Shown here piece after piece: positions 9,346 to 18,789 of a DNA stretch of 64,000 nt (positions within the stretch are counted from its first letter, which is position 1; every line of letters starts with the position of its first letter). The stretch is taken from contig NZ_CP087135.1 of the NCBI RefSeq assembly GCF_020911945.1, positions 620,001 through 684,000 of the forward strand. Reading direction: 5' to 3'. Source of the stretch: Flavobacterium galactosidilyticum. Its GTDB lineage: Bacteria > Bacteroidota > Bacteroidia > Flavobacteriales > Flavobacteriaceae. The position numbers and the translations under genes are program-made. Under the pieces are notes generated by a model, which saw only the letters and a list, made by a program, of their open reading frames with translations, was not told the origin of the DNA and searched no databases.

Positions 9346-12300
9346 TCAATTTAATTTAAAATTTATCTGCATTTTTTCCAATTCTACTAACAATTCGTTC
9401 GAAATATTGACTTTCAACTTCCTGCTTGGCATCGTCAATTTTGTCACTACTTTTATTTCCTCAATTTCCTCTACTTTAACTTTTGCTACGACATTTACAT
9501 CAGTCACACTTTCAGCCTCTGTTTCAGAATCTTCATTTTCATCAACAAAAACTTCCTCCTCCTCATTATCCACTTCTACAGGAGCGACCTCTACTAACCT
9601 TTTTGTCTTTTCAATTTCCATAACTTCAAAAGACACTGTACTATCTCCTTTATTTTCTTGAAAAAGATGACTTAGTTTATGTATAAAATCTGTTTGTAAG
9701 TCGGAGATGTTTAGCAACAAGATTAATTTCTTAGCAAAAATACTTAGCACATCTTGCAATTGCTTTGCTTCTGTAAACTGTAATCTTGGTTCTGATTTTT
9801 TCCCTGTATCCCTATTTACCCAACCGTCTTTTATCAAAATTTTGAAATAAACAAAGTTATTCGGTAGTAAGAACCGATGAAAATTCAAATACTCTTCGTT
9901 GAATATTTTAAACTCATAACTCTCATCAAAACCTTCTAAGTTAAAAATCGCCCATTCTTTACCGTTTTTAGCTATTCGTCTTTGCACATTAGAAACAATA
10001 CCACCAAAGGCAAGTGTTTTTCCCACATGAGCTTCCATATTTTTGAGTGCTTCTAATTTAGCATTGCAGAAATATTTCATTTCAAACTTAAAATCATCTA
10101 ATGGATGTCCCGAAATATAAATTCCTACCACCTCTTTCTCTCTAGCGAGTTTCTCCATTGTACTCCAATCCTCGCAAGGCGGCACAACAGGCTCCTCGAT
10201 TTGCACATCGCTGGTTTCGCCAAATAAACTTACTTGTGATGAATTTTCATTTTCTTGATATTTAGAGCCATATCGTATCGCTTTTTCATAAAACGTAATT
10301 CCGTCGCCATCATCATGAAAATACTGTGCTCTTGTTGTATTCCCAAATGAATCAAAACCACCAGCCAAAGCTAAGTTTTCAATCGCTTTCTTGTTTGCGG
10401 CACGCAAATCGATACGCTTGGCTAAATCAAAGATCGATTTGTATTTAGCATCCTTTCTATTTTCAACAATCGTAGCCACTGCTCCAGAACCCACACCTTT
10501 TATAGCACCCATTCCAAAACGCACTGCATAATCATCGTTTACAGTAAACTTATAAAAAGACTCATTTACATCTGGTCCTAAAACCTGTAATCCCATACGC
10601 TTGCATTCCTCCATAAAGAAAGAAACTTGCTTAATATCACTCATGTTATTGGACAAAACCGCTGCCATATATTCTGCTGGATAATTGGCTTTCAAATATG
10701 CTGTTTGATACGCAATCCAAGCATAACAAGTAGAGTGTGATTTATTAAAGGCATATTCTGCAAATGCTTCCCAGTCTTTCCAAATTTTCTCCAGTTTATC
10801 TACAGCATGACCTTTCTCAGCAGCTTGATTGATAAATTTAGGTTTCATTTTATCCAAGACATCTTTTTGCTTTTTTCCCATCGCTTTACGCAAAACATCG
10901 GCATCACCTTTAGAGAAATCCGCTAGTTTTTGAGACAAAAGCATTACTTGTTCTTGGTACACGGTAATTCCGTAAGTATCTTTTAATAATTCTTCACACG
11001 CATCAAGATCATAAATGATCTCTTCTTCGCCATTTTTTCGCTTGACGAAACTCGGAATATAAGCAATTGGACCTGGACGATACAATGCATTCATGGCAAT
11101 TAAATCAGGAAAAACCGTTGGTTTCAATTCCTTCATGTATTTCTGCATTCCTGGGCTTTCATATTGAAAAATCCCCACCGTTTCTCCTCGCTGGAAAAGC
11201 TCGTATGTTTTTACGTCATCAATAGGAAACGAATCGGGATCAAGGTCAATTCCACTTCTATATTTCACTAATTTGACTGTATCTTTTATCAAAGTTAGGG
11301 TTTTCAAACCCAAGAAATCCATCTTCAACAAACCGGCACTTTCTACTACCGAGTTATCGAACTGTGTTACATACAAATCCGAATCTTTAGCTGTAGCTAC
11401 CGGAACAAAATTTGTAATGTCGCTAGGAGTAATAATCACACCACATGCGTGAATACCTGTGTTTCTTAGATTTCCCTCTAAAACTTTGGCCTGTTGAATC
11501 GTTTCTCCACCCAAATCATCTTCACCAGCAAGACCTATTAATTCTTTAATTTTATCGTATTCTTCCGGCCGAACTGCCTTTTTAATTACATCTTCTTTTT
11601 CATTTAAAAAACGAGCCAAATTCCATTTAGACGGCATCATACCTGGAATCAACTTTGCAATTTTATCCGCTTCAAACAAAGGTAAATCTAGTACTCTCGC
11701 CGTATCACGAATCGCTGATTTAGTCGCCATTTTACCATACGTGATAATTTGTGCCACTTGTTTCGAACCGTATTTGCGAATCACATAATCCATGACACTA
11801 CTACGACCTTCATCATCAAAATCGATATCAATATCGGGAAGAGACACACGATCCGGATTCAGGAAACGCTCAAAAAGCAAGTTGTATTTTAAGGGATCAA
11901 TATTCGTAATCTTCAAACAATACGCTACTACGGAACCTGCTGCAGACCCCCTTCCAGGCCCTACAGAAACTCCCATGCTCCGAGCCTCAGCAATTAAATC
12001 CTGCACAATTAGAAAATATCCTGGATAACCAGAATTCGAAATCGTTAATAACTCAAAATCCAGTCGTTCCTGAATTTCTTCGGTGATTTCAACATATCTT
12101 CTTCTAGCACCTTCAAAAGTAAGGTGTCTTAAATAAGCATTTTCACCTCGAACTCCTCCATCAACAACATCTTCTGGCACTTCAAACTCACTTGGAATTT
12201 CAAATTTTGGAAGCAAAACTTCACGAGCTAAATCGTAAATTTCAATTTTATCTACAATCTCTGAAATATTCGAAATCGCCTCTGGTAGATTAGCAAAAAG

Positions 12301-13899
12301 CTGCTTCATCTCGTCTCCCGATTTGAAATAGTATTCCTGATTGGGCAATCCGTAACGATAACCGCGACCACGACCTATTGGCGTAGTTTGCTTTTCGCCA
12401 TCACGCACACAAAGTAAAATATCGTGCGCATTCGAATTTTCCTTATTGATATAAAAGGTATTATTAGTAGCGATTATTTTGACATCGTGTTTTCTAGCTA
12501 ACGAAATTAGAGAAGTATTAACTCTATTTTCATCTTCTTGATTGTGACGCATCACTTCGATATAAAAATCTTCCTTGAATTCATTTTTCCACCAAATCAA
12601 GGCTTCCTCTGCTTGGTTTTCACCAATATTCAAAATCTTATTTGGAATTTCTCCATACAAATTTCCAGACAATACGATAATATCTTCTTTGAATTCCTGA
12701 ATGACTTTTCTATCGATTCTTGGAACATAATAAAATCCTTCCGTATAAGCGATAGAAGACATTTTGGCTAAATTATGATAGCCTTTTTTGGTCTTCGCCA
12801 AAAGAACTATTTGGTACCCATTGTCTTTAACCGACTTGTTTTTATGGTCTTCACAAACAAAAAACTCGCAACCAACAATAGGTTTCATAGGAACTTCAGT
12901 AGGCTCCTCACCATTTTCTATTGCTGCTTTATTTTTGGCTTCAGCCGCTTTGTTATGATATAGAATATCGCGAACAAAGTGAAAAGCACCCATCAAATTC
13001 GCATGATCGGTCATGGCCACTGCTGGCATTTTTTGCTGTGCCGCCGCTTTTACTAATGCAGCAATACTGATGGTAGATTGTAATACTGAAAATTGTGTAT
13101 GATTATGTAGATGCACGAAAGGCGCATCAACCAATACTTTTTTATTCTCAGAAAGTTCTTGTTTAGAAACCGCTGGCTCCTGTTTCTCACCAAATTGCTG
13201 ACGAATTTTATCTGAAGCTGCTTTGAGATTAATATGTTTTAAACCTATTAGTTTTATTTCGGCAGGATTTCTATTTTGAAAGTCTTTGAAATAACCAGGT
13301 TCAACATCTAGCTCTTCCTTAGTAAAAATCTCACGTCTAATTAACTCTAGAAAACAACGCGTAGTTGCCTCCACATCGGCAGTTGCGTTGTGCGCTTCGC
13401 CAAAAGGCTTGTTAAATAAGTAACTATGTAATTCTGTAAGTGTAGGCAATTTGAATTTCCCGCCACGACCACCAGGCAATTTCAATAAAGAAGCAGTAAC
13501 CTCAGTACAAGTATCCAGAATTGGCATGGAACTCATTTGGCTTTCCACTCCCATTCTGTAAAATTCACAACCCATAATATTGATATCAAAACCTAAATTC
13601 TGACCTACAATATATTTGGCTTTGCCTAAAGCGATATTGAATTTCTCTAAAACTTCAGCCAAAGAAATTCCTTCGGCACCTGCCAATTCAGTAGAAATTC
13701 CGTGAATACGTTCCGCATCATAGGGAATATTAAAACCTTCTGGTTTTACCAAATAATCCTGATGGTCGACAAGTTTCCCCATATCATCATGCAACTGCCA
13801 TGCGATTTGAATGCAACGTGGCCAGTTGTCAGTATCAGAAATGGGTGCGCCCCAACGCTTAGGTAATCCTGTAGTTTCAGTATCGAATATTAAGTACAT
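9346..13899 (-). CDS. dnaE: DNA polymerase III alpha subunit with fused proofreading exonuclease
   Basis: A replicative polymerase of 1517 residues. The N-terminus (about 1-190) is a DnaQ-like DEDDh exonuclease, with FDTETTG at residues 5-11 and HNATADVEAT near 170. A PHP domain starts at HLHNHTQFSVL near 263. The polymerase core carries PDIDIDFDDEGR near 686 and KMDFLGLKT near 860. An OB-fold follows, then an acidic tail around 1430-1460. E. coli keeps exonuclease and polymerase on separate proteins, and the fusion is common in Flavobacteriia. A TAAATTTG -7 element lies about 50 nt upstream (complement of 13950-13957). The downstream gene has its own start and the reading frame is intact. 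Confidence 0.97.
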   Translation of the reverse strand: MYLIFDTETTGLPKRWGAPISDTDNWPRCIQIAWQLHDDMGKLVDHQDYLVKPEGFNIPYDAERIHGISTELAGAEGISLAEVLEKFNIALGKAKYIVGQNLGFDINIMGCEFYRMGVESQMSSMPILDTCTEVTASLLKLPGGRGGKFKLPTLTELHSYLFNKPFGEAHNATADVEATTRCFLELIRREIFTKEELDVEPGYFKDFQNRNPAEIKLIGLKHINLKAASDKIRQQFGEKQEPAVSKQELSENKKVLVDAPFVHLHNHTQFSVLQSTISIAALVKAAAQQKMPAVAMTDHANLMGAFHFVRDILYHNKAAEAKNKAAIENGEEPTEVPMKPIVGCEFFVCEDHKNKSVKDNGYQIVLLAKTKKGYHNLAKMSSIAYTEGFYYVPRIDRKVIQEFKEDIIVLSGNLYGEIPNKILNIGENQAEEALIWWKNEFKEDFYIEVMRHNQEDENRVNTSLISLARKHDVKIIATNNTFYINKENSNAHDILLCVRDGEKQTTPIGRGRGYRYGLPNQEYYFKSGDEMKQLFANLPEAISNISEIVDKIEIYDLAREVLLPKFEIPSEFEVPEDVVDGGVRGENAYLRHLTFEGARRRYVEITEEIQERLDFELLTISNSGYPGYFLIVQDLIAEARSMGVSVGPGRGSAAGSVVAYCLKITNIDPLKYNLLFERFLNPDRVSLPDIDIDFDDEGRSSVMDYVIRKYGSKQVAQIITYGKMATKSAIRDTARVLDLPLFEADKIAKLIPGMMPSKWNLARFLNEKEDVIKKAVRPEEYDKIKELIGLAGEDDLGGETIQQAKVLEGNLRNTGIHACGVIITPSDITNFVPVATAKDSDLYVTQFDNSVVESAGLLKMDFLGLKTLTLIKDTVKLVKYRSGIDLDPDSFPIDDVKTYELFQRGETVGIFQYESPGMQKYMKELKPTVFPDLIAMNALYRPGPIAYIPSFVKRKNGEEEIIYDLDACEELLKDTYGITVYQEQVMLLSQKLADFSKGDADVLRKAMGKKQKDVLDKMKPKFINQAAEKGHAVDKLEKIWKDWEAFAEYAFNKSHSTCYAWIAYQTAYLKANYPAEYMAAVLSNNMSDIKQVSFFMEECKRMGLQVLGPDVNESFYKFTVNDDYAVRFGMGAIKGVGSGAVATIVENRKDAKYKSIFDLAKRIDLRAANKKAIENLALAGGFDSFGNTTRAQYFHDDGDGITFYEKAIRYGSKYQENENSSQVSLFGETSDVQIEEPVVPPCEDWSTMEKLAREKEVVGIYISGHPLDDFKFEMKYFCNAKLEALKNMEAHVGKTLAFGGIVSNVQRRIAKNGKEWAIFNLEGFDESYEFKIFNEEYLNFHRFLLPNNFVYFKILIKDGWVNRDTGKKSEPRLQFTEAKQLQDVLSIFAKKLILLLNISDLQTDFIHKLSHLFQENKGDSTVSFEVMEIEKTKRLVEVAPVEVDNEEEEVFVDENEDSETEAESVTDVNVVAKVKVEEIEEIKVVTKLTMPSRKLKVNISNELLVELEKMQINFKLN

Positions 13900-14473
13900 G
13901 TCTGGAATTGAAGTGTTTGCAATTATATAAAATCACAAAAATTGAATTTCAAATTTAGGTTATTTTATATAAAAAAAGGCAGCTATTTTTTAATAAACTA
14001 AGAAAAAAATCGTTGCCTTTTTTGTAAAGGATTCTCTTATTATTTTTGAAATTATCGTAATATAGATCTATAAGATTTTAAAACTTATAAAAATATTTAC
14101 TGTACTTTTCTATTATTTGGATGTCGTAGTATTTCATAAAAAAAAATCTAAAAACGTTCTTCTAAAACAAATCGTGAATTAGTTTAAAAACCATTATAAA
14201 AAGAGACAAACAGAATAATTAAAAATCAATTCTATTATTGAATTAATTGTAAATAAATCATAAAATATATTTATATCCAAAATAAGATAATTAAACATCT
14301 AAAAATATTACGAAATAATCAATAAAGCAAACTACAACTGTTTTATTAAGCAATACTATTAAAATTAAAAAAAACATTAAAATAAAAAGCAATTTCCACC
14401 CATCCACTAACAAAATTAAACAACAAACGAATGTAAAAGCATTTTGGGTATCGTATATAATGGAATCGTGATA
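13900..14473. other. Long AT-rich divergent intergenic region
   Basis: The region between dnaE (minus) and leuC (plus) is very AT-rich and has no credible gene. A weak hairpin can be drawn between AAAAAAGGCA near 13974 and TGCCTTTTTT near 14013. I see no leucine-codon leader peptide or recognisable T-box. Confidence 0.6.
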
Positions 14474-14503
14474 TTGAAGAATTTATTTTAAATTTTAATT
14501 TTG
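14474..14503 (+). promoter_or_regulatory. Promoter of the leu operon
   Basis: TTG (14474-14476), 19 nt, TAATTTTG (14496-14503), a full match to the Bacteroidota promoter. Transcription would start near 14510, leaving a leader of about 65 nt before leuC. Confidence 0.75.
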
Positions 14504-14575
14504 CTCTCACCATTATAGCCATTACTGATTTCTAAAGCTATAAAAAGATGAAATACACTTAAAAAATATTAAAAA

Positions 14576-15970
14576 ATGAGTACTACATTATTTGACAAAG
14601 TATGGGATTCGCATGTTGTGCGTAAAATTGAAGATGGACCGGATGTGTTTTTTATTGATCGTCATTTCATTCATGAAGTCACTAGTCCTGTTGCTTTTTT
14701 AGGTTTAAAATCAAGAAATGTTAAAGTATTATATCCAGAGCGCACTTTTGCAACTGCCGATCATAATACACCAACTATAAATCAACACTTACCTCTTGAA
14801 GATGCTTTATCAGCTAATCAGCTCAAAGCATTAGAAGATAATGCTGCAGAATATGGTATTTCGCACTGGGGATTAGGTCATCAAAAAAACGGAATTGTTC
14901 ACGTAGTAGGACCTGAAAACGGAATTACTTTGCCTGGAGCAACAATCGTTTGTGGAGATTCACATACTTCTACCCATGGTGCTTTTGGCGCCATTGCTTT
15001 TGGGATTGGAACATCTGAGGTAGAAATGGTACTAGCTACACAATGTATCATGCAGCCAAAACCAAAGAAAATGCGCATCAACGTAAATGGTAAATTGAGC
15101 AAAGGTGTTGGACCAAAAGATGTTGCTCTTTATATCATTTCAAAATTAACAACTTCTGGAGGAACTGGTTATTTTGCCGAATATGCCGGAAATGTTTTCG
15201 AAGAAATGTCTATGGAAGGTCGTATGACCGTTTGCAACTTAAGTATCGAAATGGGTGCTCGTGGTGGTATGATTGCTCCTGACCAAAAAACTTTCGACTT
15301 TTTAGAAGGAAGATTATTCGCTCCAAAAGGAGAAGCTTGGACTAAAGCAGTAGAATATTGGAAAACTTTAAAAACAGATGAAGATGCGGTTTTTGACGCT
15401 GAGTTAAACATCAATGCAGAAGATATTGAACCAATGATTACATACGGTACTAATCCTGGAATGGGAATCGGTATCTCAAAAAATATTCCAACTGCCAACC
15501 AAGTTGAAGGTGGAGCTGAGACGTACAAAAAATCTTTAGCCTATATGGGCTTCGAAGAAGACGATGTAATGATTGGTAAACCAATTGATTTTGTTTTCTT
15601 AGGAAGTTGTACTAATGGACGAATTGAAGATTTTAGAGCATTTACAGAAATTGTAAAAGGTCGTAAAAAAGCGGATAATGTAACAGCTTGGTTAGTTCCA
15701 GGTTCGCATGTTGTTGAAGCACAAATAAAAGAAGAAGGGTTGTTAGATATTCTTACCGAAGCCGGCTTTGTATTGCGTCAGCCTGGATGTTCTGCTTGTT
15801 TAGCTATGAACGATGATAAAGTTCCTGCTGGAAAATATGCAGTAAGCACTTCAAACAGAAACTTTGAAGGCCGTCAAGGACCAGGTTCAAGAACGTTATT
15901 AGCTAGTCCAATCATGGCTGCTGCAGCTGCAGTAACTGGAGTGCTGACAGATCCGAGAGATCTTTTTTAA
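14576..15970 (+). CDS. leuC: 3-isopropylmalate dehydratase, large subunit
   Basis: Aconitase-family [4Fe-4S] hydro-lyase, 464 residues, full length. It isomerises 2- to 3-isopropylmalate and, in the citramalate route, the methylmalate equivalents. Cluster ligands are visible in FLGSCTNGR and GCSACLAMN. The [12 protein letters not shown] block is typical. It works as a heterodimer with LeuD, encoded 173 nt downstream, and is the first gene of the operon behind the promoter at 14474. Confidence 0.97.
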   Translation: MSTTLFDKVWDSHVVRKIEDGPDVFFIDRHFIHEVTSPVAFLGLKSRNVKVLYPERTFATADHNTPTINQHLPLEDALSANQLKALEDNAAEYGISHWGLGHQKNGIVHVVGPENGITLPGATIVCGDSHTSTHGAFGAIAFGIGTSEVEMVLATQCIMQPKPKKMRINVNGKLSKGVGPKDVALYIISKLTTSGGTGYFAEYAGNVFEEMSMEGRMTVCNLSIEMGARGGMIAPDQKTFDFLEGRLFAPKGEAWTKAVEYWKTLKTDEDAVFDAELNINAEDIEPMITYGTNPGMGIGISKNIPTANQVEGGAETYKKSLAYMGFEEDDVMIGKPIDFVFLGSCTNGRIEDFRAFTEIVKGRKKADNVTAWLVPGSHVVEAQIKEEGLLDILTEAGFVLRQPGCSACLAMNDDKVPAGKYAVSTSNRNFEGRQGPGSRTLLASPIMAAAAAVTGVLTDPRDLF

Positions 15971-16143
15971 AGATTTCTGATTGAAGATTAACGATTTTTA
16001 AATTAAGATTTCGTTAATCCAATCAAAAGAATTTTTAAAAATTTCAATTTCTAATTTTAAAAAAACACATTAACGATACCTTTTTCAGTTTTCTACTCAG
16101 AAAATCAAAAATCAGCAATCGTTAATCAAAAATCAAAAATCAA
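15971..16143 (+). repeat. leuC-leuD spacer with short degenerate repeats
   Basis: A 173-nt untranslated spacer rich in iterated AATCAAAAATCA/GATTAACGATT-like units, especially at 16095-16141. Similar iterations appear in the 16S-tRNA spacer. No gene is seen. Confidence 0.6.
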
Positions 16144-16740
16144 ATGGCATACGATAAATTTAATATCCTTACGAGTAGCGCAGTGCCGTTACCGATAGAA
16201 AATGTGGATACCGATCAAATCATCCCAGCTCGTTTCTTGAAAGCCACGAAACGAGAAGCTTTTGGAGACAACCTTTTCAGAGACTGGAGATACAACGGAG
16301 ATAATTCTCCTAAAGCAGATTTCGTTTTGAATGACGCAACTTACAGCGGAAAAATATTGGTAGGCGGAAAAAACTTTGGCTCAGGTTCTTCAAGAGAACA
16401 CGCGGCCTGGGCAGTTTACGATTACGGATTCCGTGCTGTAGTTTCAAGTTTCTTTGCTGATATCTTCAAAGGGAACTGTTTGAATATTGGTGTTTTGCCA
16501 GTGCAAATCAGCCCTGAATTTTCAGATACTATTTTCAAAGCTATCGAAGCAGATTCAAATACACAATTGGAAATCAATTTGCCAGAGCAAACGATTACTT
16601 TATTAGCTACAGGTCAAAAAGAATCTTTTGATATCAATGGATACAAAAAGAACAATATGATCAATGGTTTTGATGATATCGATTATTTGCAAAACATCAA
16701 AAAGGAAATTGTGGAATTTGCAGACAAATTGCCTTATTAG
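16144..16740 (+). CDS. leuD: 3-isopropylmalate dehydratase, small subunit
   Basis: The 198-residue swivel-domain partner of LeuC, with the characteristic NVDTDQIIPARFLK near residue 20 and GSGSSREHAAWA near 80. Full length. It acts in leucine and possibly isoleucine (citramalate) synthesis. It is followed by a hairpin at 16763-16800. Confidence 0.97.
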   Translation: MAYDKFNILTSSAVPLPIENVDTDQIIPARFLKATKREAFGDNLFRDWRYNGDNSPKADFVLNDATYSGKILVGGKNFGSGSSREHAAWAVYDYGFRAVVSSFFADIFKGNCLNIGVLPVQISPEFSDTIFKAIEADSNTQLEINLPEQTITLLATGQKESFDINGYKKNNMINGFDDIDYLQNIKKEIVEFADKLPY

Positions 16741-16762
16741 AAAATATATGTAACATAAGACT

Positions 16763-16800
16763 AAACCTCAAAGGTTTGAAAAAAACTTTTGAGGTTTAAA
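16763..16800 (+). other. Hairpin between leuD and the next gene
   Basis: AAACCTCAAAGGTTT and AAACTTTTGAGGTTT pair over 15 bp (one G-T) with a short A-rich loop. What follows is AAAATTTTAAAT, not a T-run, so it is more likely an mRNA-stabilising or partial attenuating structure inside the operon than a full terminator. Confidence 0.6.
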
Positions 16801-16809
16801 ATTTTAAAT

Positions 16810-17112
16810 ATGATTCTAGAATTAGCCCTCTTATTTGTAAAAAAAGGAGAAGAAAAACAATTTGAAAAAGATTTTGAGATTGCCAGTCAATTTATTAGTT
16901 CAATTCAAGGCTATTGTGGACATAGTTTGAGAAAGTGCATCGAACAGGAAAATAAATACATTTTACTGGTTGATTGGGAAAAATTAGAAGACCACACCAT
17001 AGCTTTTAGACAATCCGAACAGTATTTAGAATGGAAAAATTTGCTTCATCATTATTATGATCCGTTCCCAATTGTGGAACATTTTGTAACAATATTGGAA
17101 AATAAAAAATAG
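16810..17112 (+). CDS. Antibiotic biosynthesis monooxygenase-like (ABM fold) protein
   Basis: About 100 residues from the ATG at 16810. The TTG 21 nt upstream lies in the hairpin and is unlikely. The pattern of a beta strand, an EKQFEKDFEIA helix, a CGHSLRKC..YILLVDWEK strand pair and a final WKNLLHHYYDPFPIVEHF helix is that of dimeric alpha/beta-barrel ABM/NIPSNAP proteins. No catalytic residues can be assigned. It lies within the leu operon, 37 nt before the acyltransferase. Its role there is unknown, perhaps in quinone or stress chemistry. Confidence 0.7.
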   Translation: MILELALLFVKKGEEKQFEKDFEIASQFISSIQGYCGHSLRKCIEQENKYILLVDWEKLEDHTIAFRQSEQYLEWKNLLHHYYDPFPIVEHFVTILENKK

Positions 17113-17149
17113 GTTTTCACCTAAAGCTTGCTTTAGCATCAAATTTAAA

Positions 17150-18670
17150 ATGGAAAAAAGAAGAATTGAAATAATGGATACGACGCTTCGCGATGGGGAA
17201 CAAACCTCGGGAGTATCGTTTTCTGCGGCAGAAAAATTAACCATTGCACAATTATTACTGGAAGAATTAAACATAGACAGAATCGAAATTGCTTCTGCAC
17301 GAGTTAGTGAAGGTGAGTTTCAAGGCGTCAAAGGCATTATGGCTTGGGCCAAAGAAAAAGGATATAGCAAACGAATTGAGGTTTTAACTTTTGTTGACGG
17401 AGGACTTTCTATTGAATGGATGAAAAGTACTGGTGCCAAAGTACAGAATTTGTTGACCAAAGGTTCTTTGAATCATTTAACGCACCAATTAAAGAAAACA
17501 CCTGAGCAACATTTTAGCGAAATCGCAGCTGCAATTATTTTAGCACAAGAAAATAATATCGATACAAACGTTTACCTAGAAGATTGGAGCAATGGGATGC
17601 GCAACTCTCCGGAATATGTGTTTCAATATTTAGATTTTCTTACTAAACAAGCGGTAAAAAGAATTCTTTTGCCTGATACTTTAGGCGTACTTATTCCATC
17701 GGAAACTTTTAATTTTATTTCTCAAATAACCGCAAGATATCCTAATACTCATTTTGATTTTCATGCTCATAACGACTATGATTTAAGTGTTGCCAATGTT
17801 ATGGAAGCTGTAAAAGCTGGAATAAATGGACTTCATGTTACGGTAAACGGAATGGGTGAGCGTGCTGGAAATGCACCTTTAGAAAGTACTGTTGCCGTCA
17901 TCAATGACTTCATGCCAGAAGTTGAAATGAATGTAAACGAGTCTTCCTTATATTCCGTGAGTAAATTGGTAGAAACTTTTACAGGTTATAGAATACCTGC
18001 TAACAAACCCATTGTAGGTGATAATGTTTTTACTCAAACCGCAGGAATTCATGCTGATGGAGACAATAAAAACAATTTATATTTTAACGATTTGCTTCCT
18101 GAACGTTTTGGAAGAAAACGCCAATATGCTTTAGGAAAAACATCGGGAAAAGCCAATATCGAAAAAAATCTTCAAGAATTAGGACTGCAATTAAATCCGG
18201 AAGATTTAAAATTAGTTACTCAAAGAATCATTGAATTAGGTGACAAGAAAGAAACAGTTACCAAAGAAGACTTACCTTATATTATATCAGATGTTTTAGA
18301 CAGTCAGACCTATCAGGAGAAAATTATAGTACAATCCTATATATTATCTCATGCCAAAGGGATGCGACCATCAACAACTTTATGTTTAAAAATAGATGGA
18401 GAAGTAATTGAAGAACATTCACAAGGCGACGGGCAATTTGATGCTTTCATGAATGCGTTGGCAAAAATATACAAAAGCAAAAATCTAGAATTGCCTAAAT
18501 TGATTGATTACGCTGTTCGAATTCCGCCAGGTAGTAGTTCTGATGCTTTATGCGAAACTATTATCACTTGGACGAACAATGGAAAAGAATTCAAAACAAG
18601 AGGACTAGATTCAGATCAAACGGTTGCAGCTATTGTCGCTACCCAAAAAATGCTAAATGTAATTCCGTAA
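17150..18670 (+). CDS. Citramalate / 2-isopropylmalate synthase family protein
   Basis: An acyl-transferring aldolase of the LeuA/CimA family, 506 residues. It has an HMGL-like TIM barrel (TLRDGEQTSG at residues 12-21, HAHNDYDLSVAN near 207, GERAGNAPLE near 239) and a C-terminal LeuA regulatory domain ending DQTVAAIVATQKML. From recalled work on Leptospira CimA, the pyruvate pocket is Leu81, Leu104, Tyr144. The aligned positions here are Leu79, Leu102 and Tyr142, and the overall sequence resembles that enzyme. This favours citramalate synthase (pyruvate plus acetyl-CoA, for isoleucine) over isopropylmalate synthase. Databases often label relatives leuA. The start at 17150 is the only ATG near the conserved block. 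Confidence 0.85.
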   Translation: MEKRRIEIMDTTLRDGEQTSGVSFSAAEKLTIAQLLLEELNIDRIEIASARVSEGEFQGVKGIMAWAKEKGYSKRIEVLTFVDGGLSIEWMKSTGAKVQNLLTKGSLNHLTHQLKKTPEQHFSEIAAAIILAQENNIDTNVYLEDWSNGMRNSPEYVFQYLDFLTKQAVKRILLPDTLGVLIPSETFNFISQITARYPNTHFDFHAHNDYDLSVANVMEAVKAGINGLHVTVNGMGERAGNAPLESTVAVINDFMPEVEMNVNESSLYSVSKLVETFTGYRIPANKPIVGDNVFTQTAGIHADGDNKNNLYFNDLLPERFGRKRQYALGKTSGKANIEKNLQELGLQLNPEDLKLVTQRIIELGDKKETVTKEDLPYIISDVLDSQTYQEKIIVQSYILSHAKGMRPSTTLCLKIDGEVIEEHSQGDGQFDAFMNALAKIYKSKNLELPKLIDYAVRIPPGSSSDALCETIITWTNNGKEFKTRGLDSDQTVAAIVATQKMLNVIP

Positions 18671-18789
18671 ATATAAATCAATGATAATAGCAAGAGTCAA
18701 TGACAATTGTAAAAATCGATAAAAACATTAAAAAATTATAAAAATATTCTTCTTAGCTCACTAAATGGAGAAGAAAAAAAATCTAAAAA

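Noticed and set aside
13974..14022. A GGCA/TGCC hairpin as a leucine attenuator
   Set aside because: The stem is short, the loop is long, there is no leader peptide, and it lies 450 nt upstream of the leuC promoter.
16763..16800. Calling the hairpin after leuD a full terminator
   Set aside because: It lacks a T-run and the operon genes continue closely after it.
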